Positions 9,408 to 17,449 of a stretch of 64,000 bases of DNA are shown piece by piece (within the stretch, counting starts at the first letter, position 1; every line of letters begins with the position of its first letter). Both the position numbers and the translations under genes were made by a program. The stretch spans positions 1-64,000 of the forward strand of contig JBDHXV010000006.1 in the NCBI GenBank assembly GCA_039810885.1, read 5' to 3'. The DNA is from BJGO01 sp039810885 (GTDB lineage Bacteria; Bacteroidota; Bacteroidia; Chitinophagales; UBA10324). Under the pieces are notes generated by a model, which saw only the letters and a list, made by a program, of their open reading frames with translations, ran no database searches and was not told the origin of the DNA.

Positions 9408-10019
9408 ATGAAAAAAATATTTTGCTTACTGATTTTAGGTCACTTCGCTTTGTTTACACAGGCGCAACACACTTGGTACTATGCCTTTACCAATAATGTA
9501 ACTTCATTACCATTCACAGGCTATCCGCAAATATTCTATGCCAATTTACACCCCGGATTGGATGCAGCCTACTCCAAGCAACTGAATCAGAATGTTAAGC
9601 ACCGGCTGATGTTAAGAGGCATAGCTACGATATACTATCATCGCTTTGTTCAAACATTAATTACTGCAGCACCACAGGTAGCCTATGAGCATTCTTTTGG
9701 TAAAGGACATTTTGCCGATATCGGATTGGGCGTTGGCGGTTGCTTATCCTTTGAGCAGGAAGGGACTTTGAAATTAAATTCGGAAGGGGTATATGAAAGA
9801 AGGACTCCTTTCGTGCCCCGACCACAATATGTTATTCAATTACAGGCAGGCTACAGTTATGCTCTCTCAAGAGAAAGGCCGGATGGAGCAAGAGTAAAAG
9901 CTGGGTTTAGAACAACGATGCAAGGCACATTCGCAAAATCTTATGTGCCACTTCTACCCGTAAATACATTTTATGTAGGGGTTCAACTTCCATTATCTAC
10001 AAAAACAAATGCTCGATAA
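9408..10019 (+). CDS. Exported protein, probable outer-membrane beta-barrel
   Basis: I do not recognise the family. The 203-aa product starts MKKIFCLLILGHFALFTQAQ, a textbook signal peptide, so the ATG at 9408 is preferred over the in-frame ATG at 9375. The mature part alternates hydrophobic and polar residues, with aromatic residues at likely strand ends (QVAYEHSFGKGHFADIGLG, YVIQLQAGYSYAL). It ends with VNTFYVGVQLPLS, consistent with a small outer-membrane beta-barrel. Its stop overlaps the start of the following lipoprotein gene (TAATG), which implies coupled translation. Confidence 0.75.
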   Translation: MKKIFCLLILGHFALFTQAQHTWYYAFTNNVTSLPFTGYPQIFYANLHPGLDAAYSKQLNQNVKHRLMLRGIATIYYHRFVQTLITAAPQVAYEHSFGKGHFADIGLGVGGCLSFEQEGTLKLNSEGVYERRTPFVPRPQYVIQLQAGYSYALSRERPDGARVKAGFRTTMQGTFAKSYVPLLPVNTFYVGVQLPLSTKTNAR

Positions 10020-11188
10020 TGATAAATAAATATTTGCTTATTGCCTTATCGGCCGCGCTTCTGTTTAGCGCATGTAAAAGAGATGTTAAATCAACAAAAA
10101 ACATATCGTGCGATAATATCTATAGTAATCCGGCACACCCTAAAAGTGCGCTCTATCAAAATGTTATAGACAAATATGTAAAGAAAGGATTGCCCGGTAT
10201 ATCGGCATTACTTGCTGACAGCAACGGTATATGGTGCGGCGCAGCAGGCTATGCAGATCTCGAACATCAGATTGCATTTACTCCTTGCCACATTTCAAAA
10301 GGAGCAAGCATTACTAAGTTCTTAGTTGGAACGCTTACATTCAAACTTATGGAAGAGGGTTTCATAAATCTGGATGATCCGGTGAGTAAATATATTGATG
10401 AGGATGTTCTAAAAAAGATAGATAAGGCTGATGGCATTACCATCCGAGAACTAATGAATCATACCACCGGGATTTATGATGTCATTACTTCATCAAAGTT
10501 TTATTTAGCAGTGTTGAATAACCCTAATAAACAATGGACTCAAGAAGAATTGTTAAAGTTTGTTTATGGTGTTCCCGGATACGAGCTAAACAATCCATAT
10601 CCGGCACACTACAGCAATACGAATACGTTATTACTAAGTATGTGTATTGATAAAGCTACCGGAAGAAAATACCACGAACTGCTTCGGGAAAAACTATTTA
10701 ACCCATTGGGAATGAGTTCTACATTCTTACAAGGCAGGGAACAGATACCCACTAGTGCTGCGCAAGGATATTACGATTTACATAATAACAATACAATTGT
10801 TAATGTATCCAATCTTATCACCGGTAGCGGTAACGGATACGGGGGCATCTATTCTAATGTTTTTGATTTATATCATTTCATACAGGCTCTACTCTATGAT
10901 AAAACTATCTTGAGCGAATCGTCATTAAATGAAATGAAAACATTTGTTCAGGAGGATGATGACTTTTTTACCGGCTATGGAATCATTAAAAAATTTACCA
11001 ATAAAGCAACCTACGGCATCGGTCATACGGGTAGAGATTTAGGTTACAGTGCAGACTTATTTTATTTTCCCGAACGAGGATACACAATGGTGTTCTTTGT
11101 AAACTACGGAACAAATGGAAATAGCAATTTGAAGCCGGTCTTTATGGATTTTGAAAGTGACTTAGTGGATGCTCTATTAGCCGATTAA
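10019..11188 (+). CDS. Serine hydrolase of the beta-lactamase/PBP-like (class C) family, lipoprotein
   Basis: This 389-aa protein carries a lipoprotein signal peptide with lipobox LLFSAC at residues 14-19. It therefore sits in the envelope, anchored by a lipid. Catalytic motifs of the class C beta-lactamase/D-alanyl-D-alanine peptidase fold are the nucleophile in GASITKFL (Ser97-x-x-Lys100), the Tyr-x-Asn motif in PAHYSNTNTLLL, and HTG (in place of KTG) in GIGHTGRDLG. Families of this type include esterases and peptidases as well as beta-lactamases, and the substrate cannot be assigned. It is coupled to the preceding beta-barrel-like gene and followed 15 bp later by a small membrane-protein gene. 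Confidence 0.88.
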   Translation: MINKYLLIALSAALLFSACKRDVKSTKNISCDNIYSNPAHPKSALYQNVIDKYVKKGLPGISALLADSNGIWCGAAGYADLEHQIAFTPCHISKGASITKFLVGTLTFKLMEEGFINLDDPVSKYIDEDVLKKIDKADGITIRELMNHTTGIYDVITSSKFYLAVLNNPNKQWTQEELLKFVYGVPGYELNNPYPAHYSNTNTLLLSMCIDKATGRKYHELLREKLFNPLGMSSTFLQGREQIPTSAAQGYYDLHNNNTIVNVSNLITGSGNGYGGIYSNVFDLYHFIQALLYDKTILSESSLNEMKTFVQEDDDFFTGYGIIKKFTNKATYGIGHTGRDLGYSADLFYFPERGYTMVFFVNYGTNGNSNLKPVFMDFESDLVDALLAD

Positions 11189-11203
11189 TGTTACATTAGC
11201 CTT

Positions 11204-11686
11204 ATGGAAGGGAAATACATATACCTCATTTTTTTAGCGATATATTTTTATTTACAATATCGAGCCGCCCAAAAGAAAAAACGACGCGAGCAAACGCCTG
11301 CCGGAACTAAAGAAAACTCACGTCAGGAAAAGAAACCTTCAACATTTCAAGAAATTATAAATGAAGTGCAGCGACAGGTGCAAGAAGCACAGCAGAAAAA
11401 AGCTCCTCCTTCTGCACCATTACAATCTAAAACAAAAGACAAAAAATTTTCTTTTGACTCCTATAAGTCTTTAGCGGATAAACACAATAAGAGTAAGGTA
11501 ATTTATGAGCCTTTAACGACTAATGAAAAATTCTCGGGTGTGGAAGGTGAATCTGTATTTACGGAAGAAGAAATGACTGCAATCAATACCACCCACGTTA
11601 CGCCTTCGGATGCTAAGCCGTTGCATCCCTTAGATTTACGCCAAGCTATTATCGCAGAGGCTATATTGAACAGGCCTTATGAATAA
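11204..11686 (+). CDS. Small membrane-anchored protein of unknown function
   Basis: The 160-aa product has a single N-terminal transmembrane helix (IYLIFLAIYFYLQYRA). A Lys/Arg-rich stretch (KKKRRE) follows, which predicts a cytoplasmic C-terminal part. That part is rich in Gln, Glu and Lys (residues 40-90, possible coiled coil) and then largely disordered. A compact conserved-looking tail, LRQAIIAEAILNRPYE, closes the protein. I do not know a function. It lies 15 bp after the serine hydrolase on the same strand. Its last 10 bp overlap the 3' end of the convergent aspartate kinase gene. Confidence 0.7.
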   Translation: MEGKYIYLIFLAIYFYLQYRAAQKKKRREQTPAGTKENSRQEKKPSTFQEIINEVQRQVQEAQQKKAPPSAPLQSKTKDKKFSFDSYKSLADKHNKSKVIYEPLTTNEKFSGVEGESVFTEEEMTAINTTHVTPSDAKPLHPLDLRQAIIAEAILNRPYE

Positions 11687-12930
11687 ACAATCTGTGCAGT
11701 AATGCGTGAGCGTTGCTCTAAATAAATCTTCTTTTCCTGCGTATATTGATTTAACTCTTCTTCACGATAATGCCGCACCGTAACCAATTCTAATCCTGCA
11801 TTGATTAACACTTTGTAATTTGATTGAATATGGGCCAATAGGTTTTTGATTTTAACAGAATCATTGTCCACGCATAGGGAAAAGCTCAATGCGGAGTTTT
11901 GCATTAAGTTGACTTTGACACCGCATTTATATAATGCTTTGAAAATTGCGCTCAGGTTATCTTCTGCTATAAACGAGAAATCTTTTGTTGTAATACTGAT
12001 TAAGGCCTGATTTAATTTCTTTACCCACACCGGTGGCAGAGCATTGGATTGTATATCTTCTTTAATTACGGTGCCGCTTTCATGAAAGTTTTCAAACGAC
12101 CGAACATACAGAGGGATATTCTTATTCTGAAGCGGTTTTATTGTTTTAGGGTGTATTACTGTAGCACCGTAGTAGGTCATCTCGATAGCTTCGTGATACG
12201 ACAATTCGGGGATAAGTTGAGTTTGCTCAAAATAACGGGGATCAGCATTTAGTACACCGGGGACATCTTTCCAAATGGTTACCGACTCCGCACCAGTACA
12301 GTAGGCAATAATGGCAGCGCTATAATCGGAGCCTTCGCGTCCAAGAGTCGTTGTTATGTTTTCACTGGTACAACCAATAAATCCTTGTGTCAATAAAATC
12401 ATTTTTTGATTTTGGCAACCCTTGCGAATGTTTGCCTCGGTTAGCTCCCAATGAATTTTAGCTTCTCGATAGGTATTGTCCGTTTTAATCCATTCACGAG
12501 CATCTACCCACTTTACATTAAGCCCGCAGGTTTGGAAATAAGTTGCAGCAATGCGTGTTGAAAGCATTTCCCCAATAGACACAATCTGGTCATATAGGTA
12601 GTTATATGATTCTGCAGGTGCATCCTCGAGTATCCAATCAATCTCAACAAAAGTGTTATTTACTTCTTCATAAACAGAATGTGTGGGGTCAGGTATTAAT
12701 TCTTGCAAAATGTCAAAATGATGCTTACGAATTTCAGCAAGCAACTTATGTTCGTCTCCGGTTTGGCTCCAATAACTGTTTAATACCGCTTCCAGAGCAT
12801 TTGTTGTTTTTCCTAAAGCCGAAATCACCAGAACCAATTCTGCACTTTGTTCTTCTTTTAAGATGAGACACACGTTGCGAAATCCTGCAGCATCATTAAT
12901 AGAAGCACCTCCGAATTTATAAACCTTCAT
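11677..12930 (-). CDS. Aspartate kinase (monofunctional)
   Basis: The enzyme phosphorylates aspartate, the first step towards lysine, threonine, methionine and diaminopimelate. The 417-aa protein starts MKVYKFGGASINDAAGFRNV, with the KFGG nucleotide-binding motif. It contains the substrate loop TTLGREGSDYSAAIIAYCTGAE (family consensus TLGRGGSD) and WKDVPGVLNADPR. The C-terminal quarter (about 295-417) looks like a degenerate ACT pair, the usual allosteric unit. No homoserine dehydrogenase domain is fused. The start overlaps the stop of the upstream GNAT gene by 4 bp, so both are read from the promoter ahead of that gene. The 3' end overlaps the convergent gene by 10 bp. Confidence 0.93.
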   Translation of the reverse strand: MKVYKFGGASINDAAGFRNVCLILKEEQSAELVLVISALGKTTNALEAVLNSYWSQTGDEHKLLAEIRKHHFDILQELIPDPTHSVYEEVNNTFVEIDWILEDAPAESYNYLYDQIVSIGEMLSTRIAATYFQTCGLNVKWVDAREWIKTDNTYREAKIHWELTEANIRKGCQNQKMILLTQGFIGCTSENITTTLGREGSDYSAAIIAYCTGAESVTIWKDVPGVLNADPRYFEQTQLIPELSYHEAIEMTYYGATVIHPKTIKPLQNKNIPLYVRSFENFHESGTVIKEDIQSNALPPVWVKKLNQALISITTKDFSFIAEDNLSAIFKALYKCGVKVNLMQNSALSFSLCVDNDSVKIKNLLAHIQSNYKVLINAGLELVTVRHYREEELNQYTQEKKIYLEQRSRITAQIVYS

Positions 12931-13412
12931 ACCTTATTCTTTAAATCAATAATACCAAAGTGTGGCGGATGCAACTTACCGGTAATCCATTCGGGATCGA
13001 GAGAGGCCTGATATTTTTTATAAAATCTTAGAGCCGGTTCGTTCCAATTCAGCACGTGCCATCGTAATTGATTAGCACCTTTTTTTTTACAGTAAATAAT
13101 CAGCCTTTCAAAAAGCAGTTTCCCCAAACCTTTACCGCGGCTCTTTTCTTCAACAATTAAATCGTCTAAATAAATATACCGTCCCTTCCAGGTTGAGTAA
13201 GCGTTATGAAACAAGGCCATACCGAGGATGTATCCATTTTCTTCAGCAACAAAACAAAAAAACTGAGGGCCATCCTTTCCCCAACCATCTTCTGCAAGTA
13301 AAATTGCAGTATTCGTGACTTCATCCGATGCATGTTCATATTCCGCTAATTCGCGAATAAGTCGCAGCAGTTGTGGAGCATCCTCTTTTTTGGCCTCTCG
13401 TAGAGTAATCAT
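12927..13412 (-). CDS. GNAT family N-acetyltransferase
   Basis: This 161-aa acetyl-CoA-dependent acyltransferase has the GNAT core. MITLREAKKEDAPQLLRLIREL opens the fold, YIYLDDLIVEEKSRGKGLGK carries the acetyl-CoA pyrophosphate-binding R-G-K-G-L-G-K loop, and the C-terminal part is LRWHVLNWNEPALRFYKKYQA. The whole resembles diamine N-acetyltransferase (SAT) types, but the substrate is unproven. The ATG at 13412 is chosen because a TACTTTTG promoter box ends only 6 nt upstream. A longer frame to 13484 would have to be transcribed from elsewhere. It is coupled to aspartate kinase by a 4-bp overlap. Confidence 0.88.
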   Translation of the reverse strand: MITLREAKKEDAPQLLRLIRELAEYEHASDEVTNTAILLAEDGWGKDGPQFFCFVAEENGYILGMALFHNAYSTWKGRYIYLDDLIVEEKSRGKGLGKLLFERLIIYCKKKGANQLRWHVLNWNEPALRFYKKYQASLDPEWITGKLHPPHFGIIDLKNKV

Positions 13413-13418
13413 AATACA

Positions 13419-13426
13419 CAAAAGTA
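13419..13426 (-). promoter_or_regulatory. -7 box for the GNAT-aspartate kinase operon
   Basis: TACTTTTG (exact TAnnTTTG) on the minus strand ends 6 nt before the ATG at 13412. It implies a leader of only a few nucleotides and decides the start codon of the GNAT gene. Confidence 0.5.
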
Positions 13427-13494
13427 GATAAGAGCATACAGAAAAATTGTTTCCTAGTTCATGCGCTTCATATAATTTCTCCACATTTGTAAAG

Positions 13495-14214
13495 ATGTGT
13501 TACCATAACAGCTTAAATAAATCATTTCAGGAATTGGAGGCAGCTTTCGATGCGCACTTTGCAGAGCCTTTTGACTATAAGCCTATCTTTCATGGTAATG
13601 GCTTTACATTCTTAAAGTGGCCTGTAATTACAGCGGAACAACCGCACATCATACAACTATTTCATTGGGGATTAATTCCTTTTTGGTGTAAGACAATGGA
13701 CGCAGCACAAGAAATGAGAAAGAATACCTTAAATGCCGTTTCAGAAACGATTTTTACAAAACCCAGTTTTAAGCATTGTCTCAAACATCAACGTTGTCTT
13801 GTGTTATCTAGCGGGTTCTTTGAATGGCAAACGTTGAATAAAAAGAAATATCCTTACTTTATATCATTAAGATCTCGAGAACTCTTTGCCTTTGCCGGGC
13901 TGTATGATACATTTACAGATAAGCAAACGGGAGAGGTAATTCAATCTTTTAGCATCTTGACCACACATGCTAATGTCTTAATGGAAAAAATACATAACAG
14001 CAGAAAGCGTATGCCGGTAATATTATCTAAGAATCAGGAGAGACAGTGGTTACAACAAGATATGGAAGAGGAAGATGTTCGGCAAATCTTAAAACCTTAT
14101 GATGTTGACGATATGCAAGCTTACACGATTAGCAGATTAATAACCTCTCGGTTACAAGACAGCAATACATTTGAGGTGCTGGCTCCTTTTTCGTACAAAG
14201 AACTAACAGATTAA
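13495..14214 (+). CDS. SRAP (YedK/HMCES-like) abasic-site shielding protein
   Basis: SRAP proteins form a covalent thiazolidine crosslink through Cys2 to abasic sites in single-stranded DNA. The true start must put Cys at position 2, and the ATG at 13495 gives MCYHNSLNKS, so the longer frame from 13447 is rejected. Other family motifs are FHWGLIPFW, the Asn/Glu segment NTLNAVSETIFTKPSFKHC, the FFEW motif in SSGFFEWQ, and the active-site His in IHNSRKRMPVIL. At 239 aa the length is normal. A near-consensus box (CACATTTG) ends 5 nt before the ATG. rsmE follows after 3 bp. Confidence 0.93.
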   Translation: MCYHNSLNKSFQELEAAFDAHFAEPFDYKPIFHGNGFTFLKWPVITAEQPHIIQLFHWGLIPFWCKTMDAAQEMRKNTLNAVSETIFTKPSFKHCLKHQRCLVLSSGFFEWQTLNKKKYPYFISLRSRELFAFAGLYDTFTDKQTGEVIQSFSILTTHANVLMEKIHNSRKRMPVILSKNQERQWLQQDMEEEDVRQILKPYDVDDMQAYTISRLITSRLQDSNTFEVLAPFSYKELTD

Positions 14215-14217
14215 AAA

Positions 14218-14928
14218 GTGGAAGTTTATTATCACCCCGATATTTTAACAAATCAAAATCTTCCTGAAACGGAGGCTCATCATTGCCTGCATGTTATGCG
14301 TCATCAATCGGGAGACCGTATTTATGTAACCGATGGCAGGGGAGGGCTTTACCACAGTGCGATTTTGTCCACAACAAAAAAAGCGGTCACATTACAAATT
14401 TTGGATAAAGTAAGTCGGCAACAGCGCAGCCATTATATACAAATTGCCGTTGCACCTGTTAAGAATATGGAACGAATGGAGTTTATGGTTGAAAAACTGA
14501 CAGAACTTGGTGTCGCAGAAATACTTTTTGTAAAAACACAACGCTGCGAGCGCGATAAAATCAACATTGAAAAATTAAATCATCGTGCTATTGCGGCAAT
14601 CAAACAGTCTCGCAACCTGTACTTACCACAAATTCATTCCATGCAAGGTTATAAAGAGTTTATAGAAAAGAAACACGAAGCGGAATGTTATATAGCTGCT
14701 GTAGTTCAAGGAGAAACAACACTCTATTATCGTTTGCCGGGTGTACCGGGTAAGCAGCTCATTTTAATCGGCCCAGAAGGAGATTTCACCTCAGAAGAAT
14801 TACAACAAGCCGTAGCGGCTCATTTTAAACCTGTAAGTCTGGGTGAATTTATTTTACGAACAGATACGGCTGCAATTGTAGCAGCTACTTTAGCGATTAA
14901 TAAATCATCAACTGCTGCGTTTATGTAG
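14218..14928 (+). CDS. rsmE: 16S rRNA (uracil(1498)-N3)-methyltransferase
   Basis: RsmE methylates U1498 in the decoding region of 16S rRNA using S-adenosylmethionine. At 236 aa it is full length. The N-terminal PUA-like domain contains HHCLHVMRHQSGDRIYVTDG. The SPOUT methyltransferase domain contains APVKNMERMEFMVEKLTELG, the knot motif LILIGPEGDFTSEEL, and VSLGEFILRTDTAAIVAA. It starts at a GTG 3 bp after the SRAP stop, so the two are co-transcribed. The stop codon TAG is itself part of the TAGTTTTG promoter box of the next gene. Confidence 0.96.
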   Translation: MEVYYHPDILTNQNLPETEAHHCLHVMRHQSGDRIYVTDGRGGLYHSAILSTTKKAVTLQILDKVSRQQRSHYIQIAVAPVKNMERMEFMVEKLTELGVAEILFVKTQRCERDKINIEKLNHRAIAAIKQSRNLYLPQIHSMQGYKEFIEKKHEAECYIAAVVQGETTLYYRLPGVPGKQLILIGPEGDFTSEELQQAVAAHFKPVSLGEFILRTDTAAIVAATLAINKSSTAAFM

Positions 14929-14933
14929 TTTTG
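14926..14933 (+). promoter_or_regulatory. -7 box of the DUF4159 gene, overlapping the rsmE stop
   Basis: TAGTTTTG matches TAnnTTTG exactly, ends 8 nt before the ATG at 14942, and uses the rsmE stop codon as its first three bases. Confidence 0.45.
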
Positions 14934-14941
14934 TTACTCTA

Positions 14942-15616
14942 ATGAAAAAGATATTCTGGACATTGCTTCTTATTACAAGTGGGATACTTACGGCATTGAG
15001 TGTTACCCGAGAAAGCACGTTGAAACTTGCGTTACTCAAGTACAGTGGAGGAGGAGATTGGTACAATGATGTAAACTCATTAAAAAACCTGGCCCTATTT
15101 TGTAATAAAAACTTAGGAACAAATTTCAGCACAGAATACACAACCGTAGAAAGTGGCAGCACAGATATCTTTAACTATCCTATCGTATATGCTACAGGAC
15201 ATGGCAATTTCATATTTACAGATGCTGAAGCGGCTAATATGCACGACTATCTTGCCGGGGGAGGCTTTTTGATATTGAATGATGACTATGGTCTTGATCC
15301 CTTTGTTCGTCCGGCTTTTAAAAAGGTATTTCCCGAGTTGGATTTTATAGAGCTCCCCTTTTCACATCCGATCTATCATCAGAAGTATAACTTCCCGAAT
15401 GGGCTTCCTAAAATTCACGAGCACGACGGTAAACCACCTCGTGGTTATGGATTAATTTATGAAGGCCGTTTAGTTTGCTTTTACGAAACCGAATGTGATT
15501 TAGGCGATGGATGGGATGATATACACAATGACCCCGAGGACAAACGTATCAAGGCTTTACAGATGGGGGCTAACATCGTGCAGTTTGTTTTTACGATGAA
15601 AGATACGAACCCTTAA
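14942..15616 (+). CDS. DUF4159 domain-containing exported protein
   Basis: The 224-aa protein has an N-terminal signal or anchor segment (MKKIFWTLLLITSGILTALS). The rest matches what I know of DUF4159: LALLKYSGGGDWYNDVNSL at the front, YPIVYATGHGNFIFTDAEA, the turn YLAGGGFLILNDDYG, then FVRPAFKKVFPELDF and a C-terminal CDLGDGWDD. The fold resembles glutamine-amidotransferase-like domains without a catalytic Cys. The biochemical role is not known. It probably has its own promoter inside the end of rsmE. Its stop shares the TTAA at 15613-15616 with the convergent trpS stop. Confidence 0.85.
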   Translation: MKKIFWTLLLITSGILTALSVTRESTLKLALLKYSGGGDWYNDVNSLKNLALFCNKNLGTNFSTEYTTVESGSTDIFNYPIVYATGHGNFIFTDAEAANMHDYLAGGGFLILNDDYGLDPFVRPAFKKVFPELDFIELPFSHPIYHQKYNFPNGLPKIHEHDGKPPRGYGLIYEGRLVCFYETECDLGDGWDDIHNDPEDKRIKALQMGANIVQFVFTMKDTNP

Positions 15617-16608
15617 TATCCTCTCATCCCGATTAATTCCCGTACTTCCAGTAATGTTTTTGTTGCATTTTCTTTTGCTTTCACTTTTCCCATTTCAGTA
15701 ATCTGCTTCAGCAGAGCATCATTGTTAGATATTTCTTTAGTCCGCTCCCGAATGGGAGAAATAAAAGCAATGATGTCTTCGGCTAACTTCTTTTTCATAT
15801 CGCCATAACGAATGGCACATTTAGCATAAGCTGTATCAAACTCTTGTACAACACCGGGTTCAGATACTAAACTCATTAGTGTAAACAAATTCTTTATAGC
15901 CTCCGGCTTTTCGGAGTCGGGTGTTAACGGGCCACTATCCGTAACAGCTCGCATTACCTTTTTCTTAATTGCATCATTCTCATCTGTAATAAATATGGCG
16001 TTGCCTTCGCCTTCGCTCTTTCCCATTTTGCCACTGCCATCGAGTCCTGGAACCTTAATCAGTTGATCGGTATAACTAAAAGCTAACGGCAGAGGGAACA
16101 CCTCGGTGCCATACATATAATTAAATCGCTGCGCAAAGTTGCGCGTCATTTCCAGATGTTGCTCCTGATCCTTGCCCACAGGAACTTTTACTGCTTTATG
16201 AATTAGGATATCGGCCGCCATAAGCACCGGATAAGTTAGTAATCCGGCATTAATATTATCGGGTTGCTGTCGAATTTTATCTTTGAAAGAGGTGCAGCGC
16301 TCTAACTCTCCAACGTAACTCAACATATTTAATAAAAGATATAACTCGGCTGTTTCCTGTAAGTCGCTTTGAATGTAGAGTGTACATTTTTCCGGGTTAA
16401 GACCGCAAGCAATATATTCTGCTATAACATTCCGAACGGAGTGCTGCAATTGCTTGGGATGAGGATGGGTTGTGAGGGAATGATAGTCGGCTACAAAGAA
16501 GTAGCAATTAAATTCACTCTGCATACGGATAAAATTCCTTACAGCACCAAAGTAATTTCCAAGATGTAAATGTCCCGTAGGGCGAATTCCACTGACAACA
16601 ATTTCCAT
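15613..16608 (-). CDS. trpS: Tryptophanyl-tRNA synthetase
   Basis: This class I aminoacyl-tRNA synthetase charges tRNA-Trp. At 331 aa it is normal for the bacterial type. The HIGH-type signature is GIRPTGHLHLGNYFGAVRNF and the KMSKS-type loop is GSGKMGKSEGEGNAIF. Between them are CTLYIQSDLQETAELYLLL and PVLMAADILIHKAVKVPVGK, with the tryptophan-binding Asp and the DQEQHLEMTR motif. The promoter box TACTTTTG ends 8 nt before the ATG. The stop overlaps the convergent DUF4159 stop within a 4-bp TTAA. Confidence 0.97.
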   Translation of the reverse strand: MEIVVSGIRPTGHLHLGNYFGAVRNFIRMQSEFNCYFFVADYHSLTTHPHPKQLQHSVRNVIAEYIACGLNPEKCTLYIQSDLQETAELYLLLNMLSYVGELERCTSFKDKIRQQPDNINAGLLTYPVLMAADILIHKAVKVPVGKDQEQHLEMTRNFAQRFNYMYGTEVFPLPLAFSYTDQLIKVPGLDGSGKMGKSEGEGNAIFITDENDAIKKKVMRAVTDSGPLTPDSEKPEAIKNLFTLMSLVSEPGVVQEFDTAYAKCAIRYGDMKKKLAEDIIAFISPIRERTKEISNNDALLKQITEMGKVKAKENATKTLLEVRELIGMRGY

Positions 16609-16616
16609 AGTGTGCG

Positions 16617-16624
16617 CAAAAGTA
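16617..16624 (-). promoter_or_regulatory. -7 box of trpS
   Basis: TACTTTTG on the minus strand, an exact TAnnTTTG match, ends 8 nt before the trpS ATG at 16608. No convincing TTTG is seen at the -33 distance. Confidence 0.5.
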
Positions 16625-16702
16625 ATTTATTCAAACACATTGCTGTTAACTGAAGTATCAAGTGAGTTAATGTGTTCCATTGCGTCACTGTATTTTTAAA
16701 GC

Positions 16703-17449
16703 ATGAAGTTTGTAACGCATCTGCTTAAAGTATTGTGGGGATATTATTACTTTCTCATTTTTGCAATGGTCTTTCTATTATTCTATCCTGTTTTTTTATT
16801 ATTACTTCAAAACGAAAAATACTTTGTTACAGCAAACAGGCTGAGAACCTTTTGGGCTCGAGTTGTATTGTTTTTAACCGGTCTTACTTACAGAGTAGAG
16901 AACAGGGCCAAGCTCAAAAGAAATAAGTCTTATATCGTTTGCCCTAATCATTTTTCATACCTCGATATTCCCACGACAGCGCTAATAGGTATTTACAATT
17001 ATCGCTTTATGGCTAAGGCGGAATTAAACAAAATCCCAATTTTCAATATTTTCTTTAAAACTATTGATATCCCAGTGAACAGAGGAAACAAATCAGATGC
17101 ATATAAAGCAATAAAGCAATCTGAAGAAAGTATCAATCATAAATTCTCTTTGGTGATTTTTCCCGAAGGAACTATTGGGGCACACCCTCCTGATTTATTA
17201 AAGTTTAAAAATGGTCCATTCAAATTAGCTATCGAAAAACAAGTGCCGATAGTGCCTGTAACATTTATTGATAACTGGAATCATTTATATGTAGATAAGC
17301 AGATTTATGGAAAGCCGGGCAGGCTGCGCATTGTAATACACGAACCGATTGACACAACTTCTATGACGGAAAATGAGTTGGAAACGCTAAAGGAAAAAGT
17401 CTATCAAGTTATCCATAATGAGTTGTCGCATTATTGGAGATTGAAGTAG
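16703..17449 (+). CDS. plsC: 1-acyl-sn-glycerol-3-phosphate acyltransferase
   Basis: PlsC-family enzymes acylate lysophosphatidic acid at the inner membrane in phospholipid synthesis. The 248-aa protein has an N-terminal hydrophobic hairpin (YYYFLIFAMVFLLFYPVFLL). It carries the catalytic HX4D motif in CPNHFSYLDIP, the acceptor-binding FPEGT in LVIFPEGTIGAHPPDLL, and the conserved VPIVPVTFIDNW. The family also contains ornithine-lipid and other acyltransferases, so the precise acceptor is inferred. It is transcribed divergently from trpS. Its TAG stop abuts the tyrS stop, making the 6-bp palindrome TAGCTA. Confidence 0.88.
   Translation: MKFVTHLLKVLWGYYYFLIFAMVFLLFYPVFLLLLQNEKYFVTANRLRTFWARVVLFLTGLTYRVENRAKLKRNKSYIVCPNHFSYLDIPTTALIGIYNYRFMAKAELNKIPIFNIFFKTIDIPVNRGNKSDAYKAIKQSEESINHKFSLVIFPEGTIGAHPPDLLKFKNGPFKLAIEKQVPIVPVTFIDNWNHLYVDKQIYGKPGRLRIVIHEPIDTTSMTENELETLKEKVYQVIHNELSHYWRLK

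Noticed and set aside
10019..11188. AmpC-type beta-lactamase
   Set aside because: HTG replaces KTG and the protein is a lipoprotein; class C-like esterases and peptidases are more common with these features.
13413..13484. N-terminal extension of the GNAT protein
   Set aside because: It lies upstream of a TACTTTTG promoter box and overlaps the divergent SRAP leader; the shorter start gives the normal family length.
13447..13494. N-terminal extension of the SRAP protein
   Set aside because: SRAP chemistry needs Cys at position 2, which only the ATG at 13495 provides.
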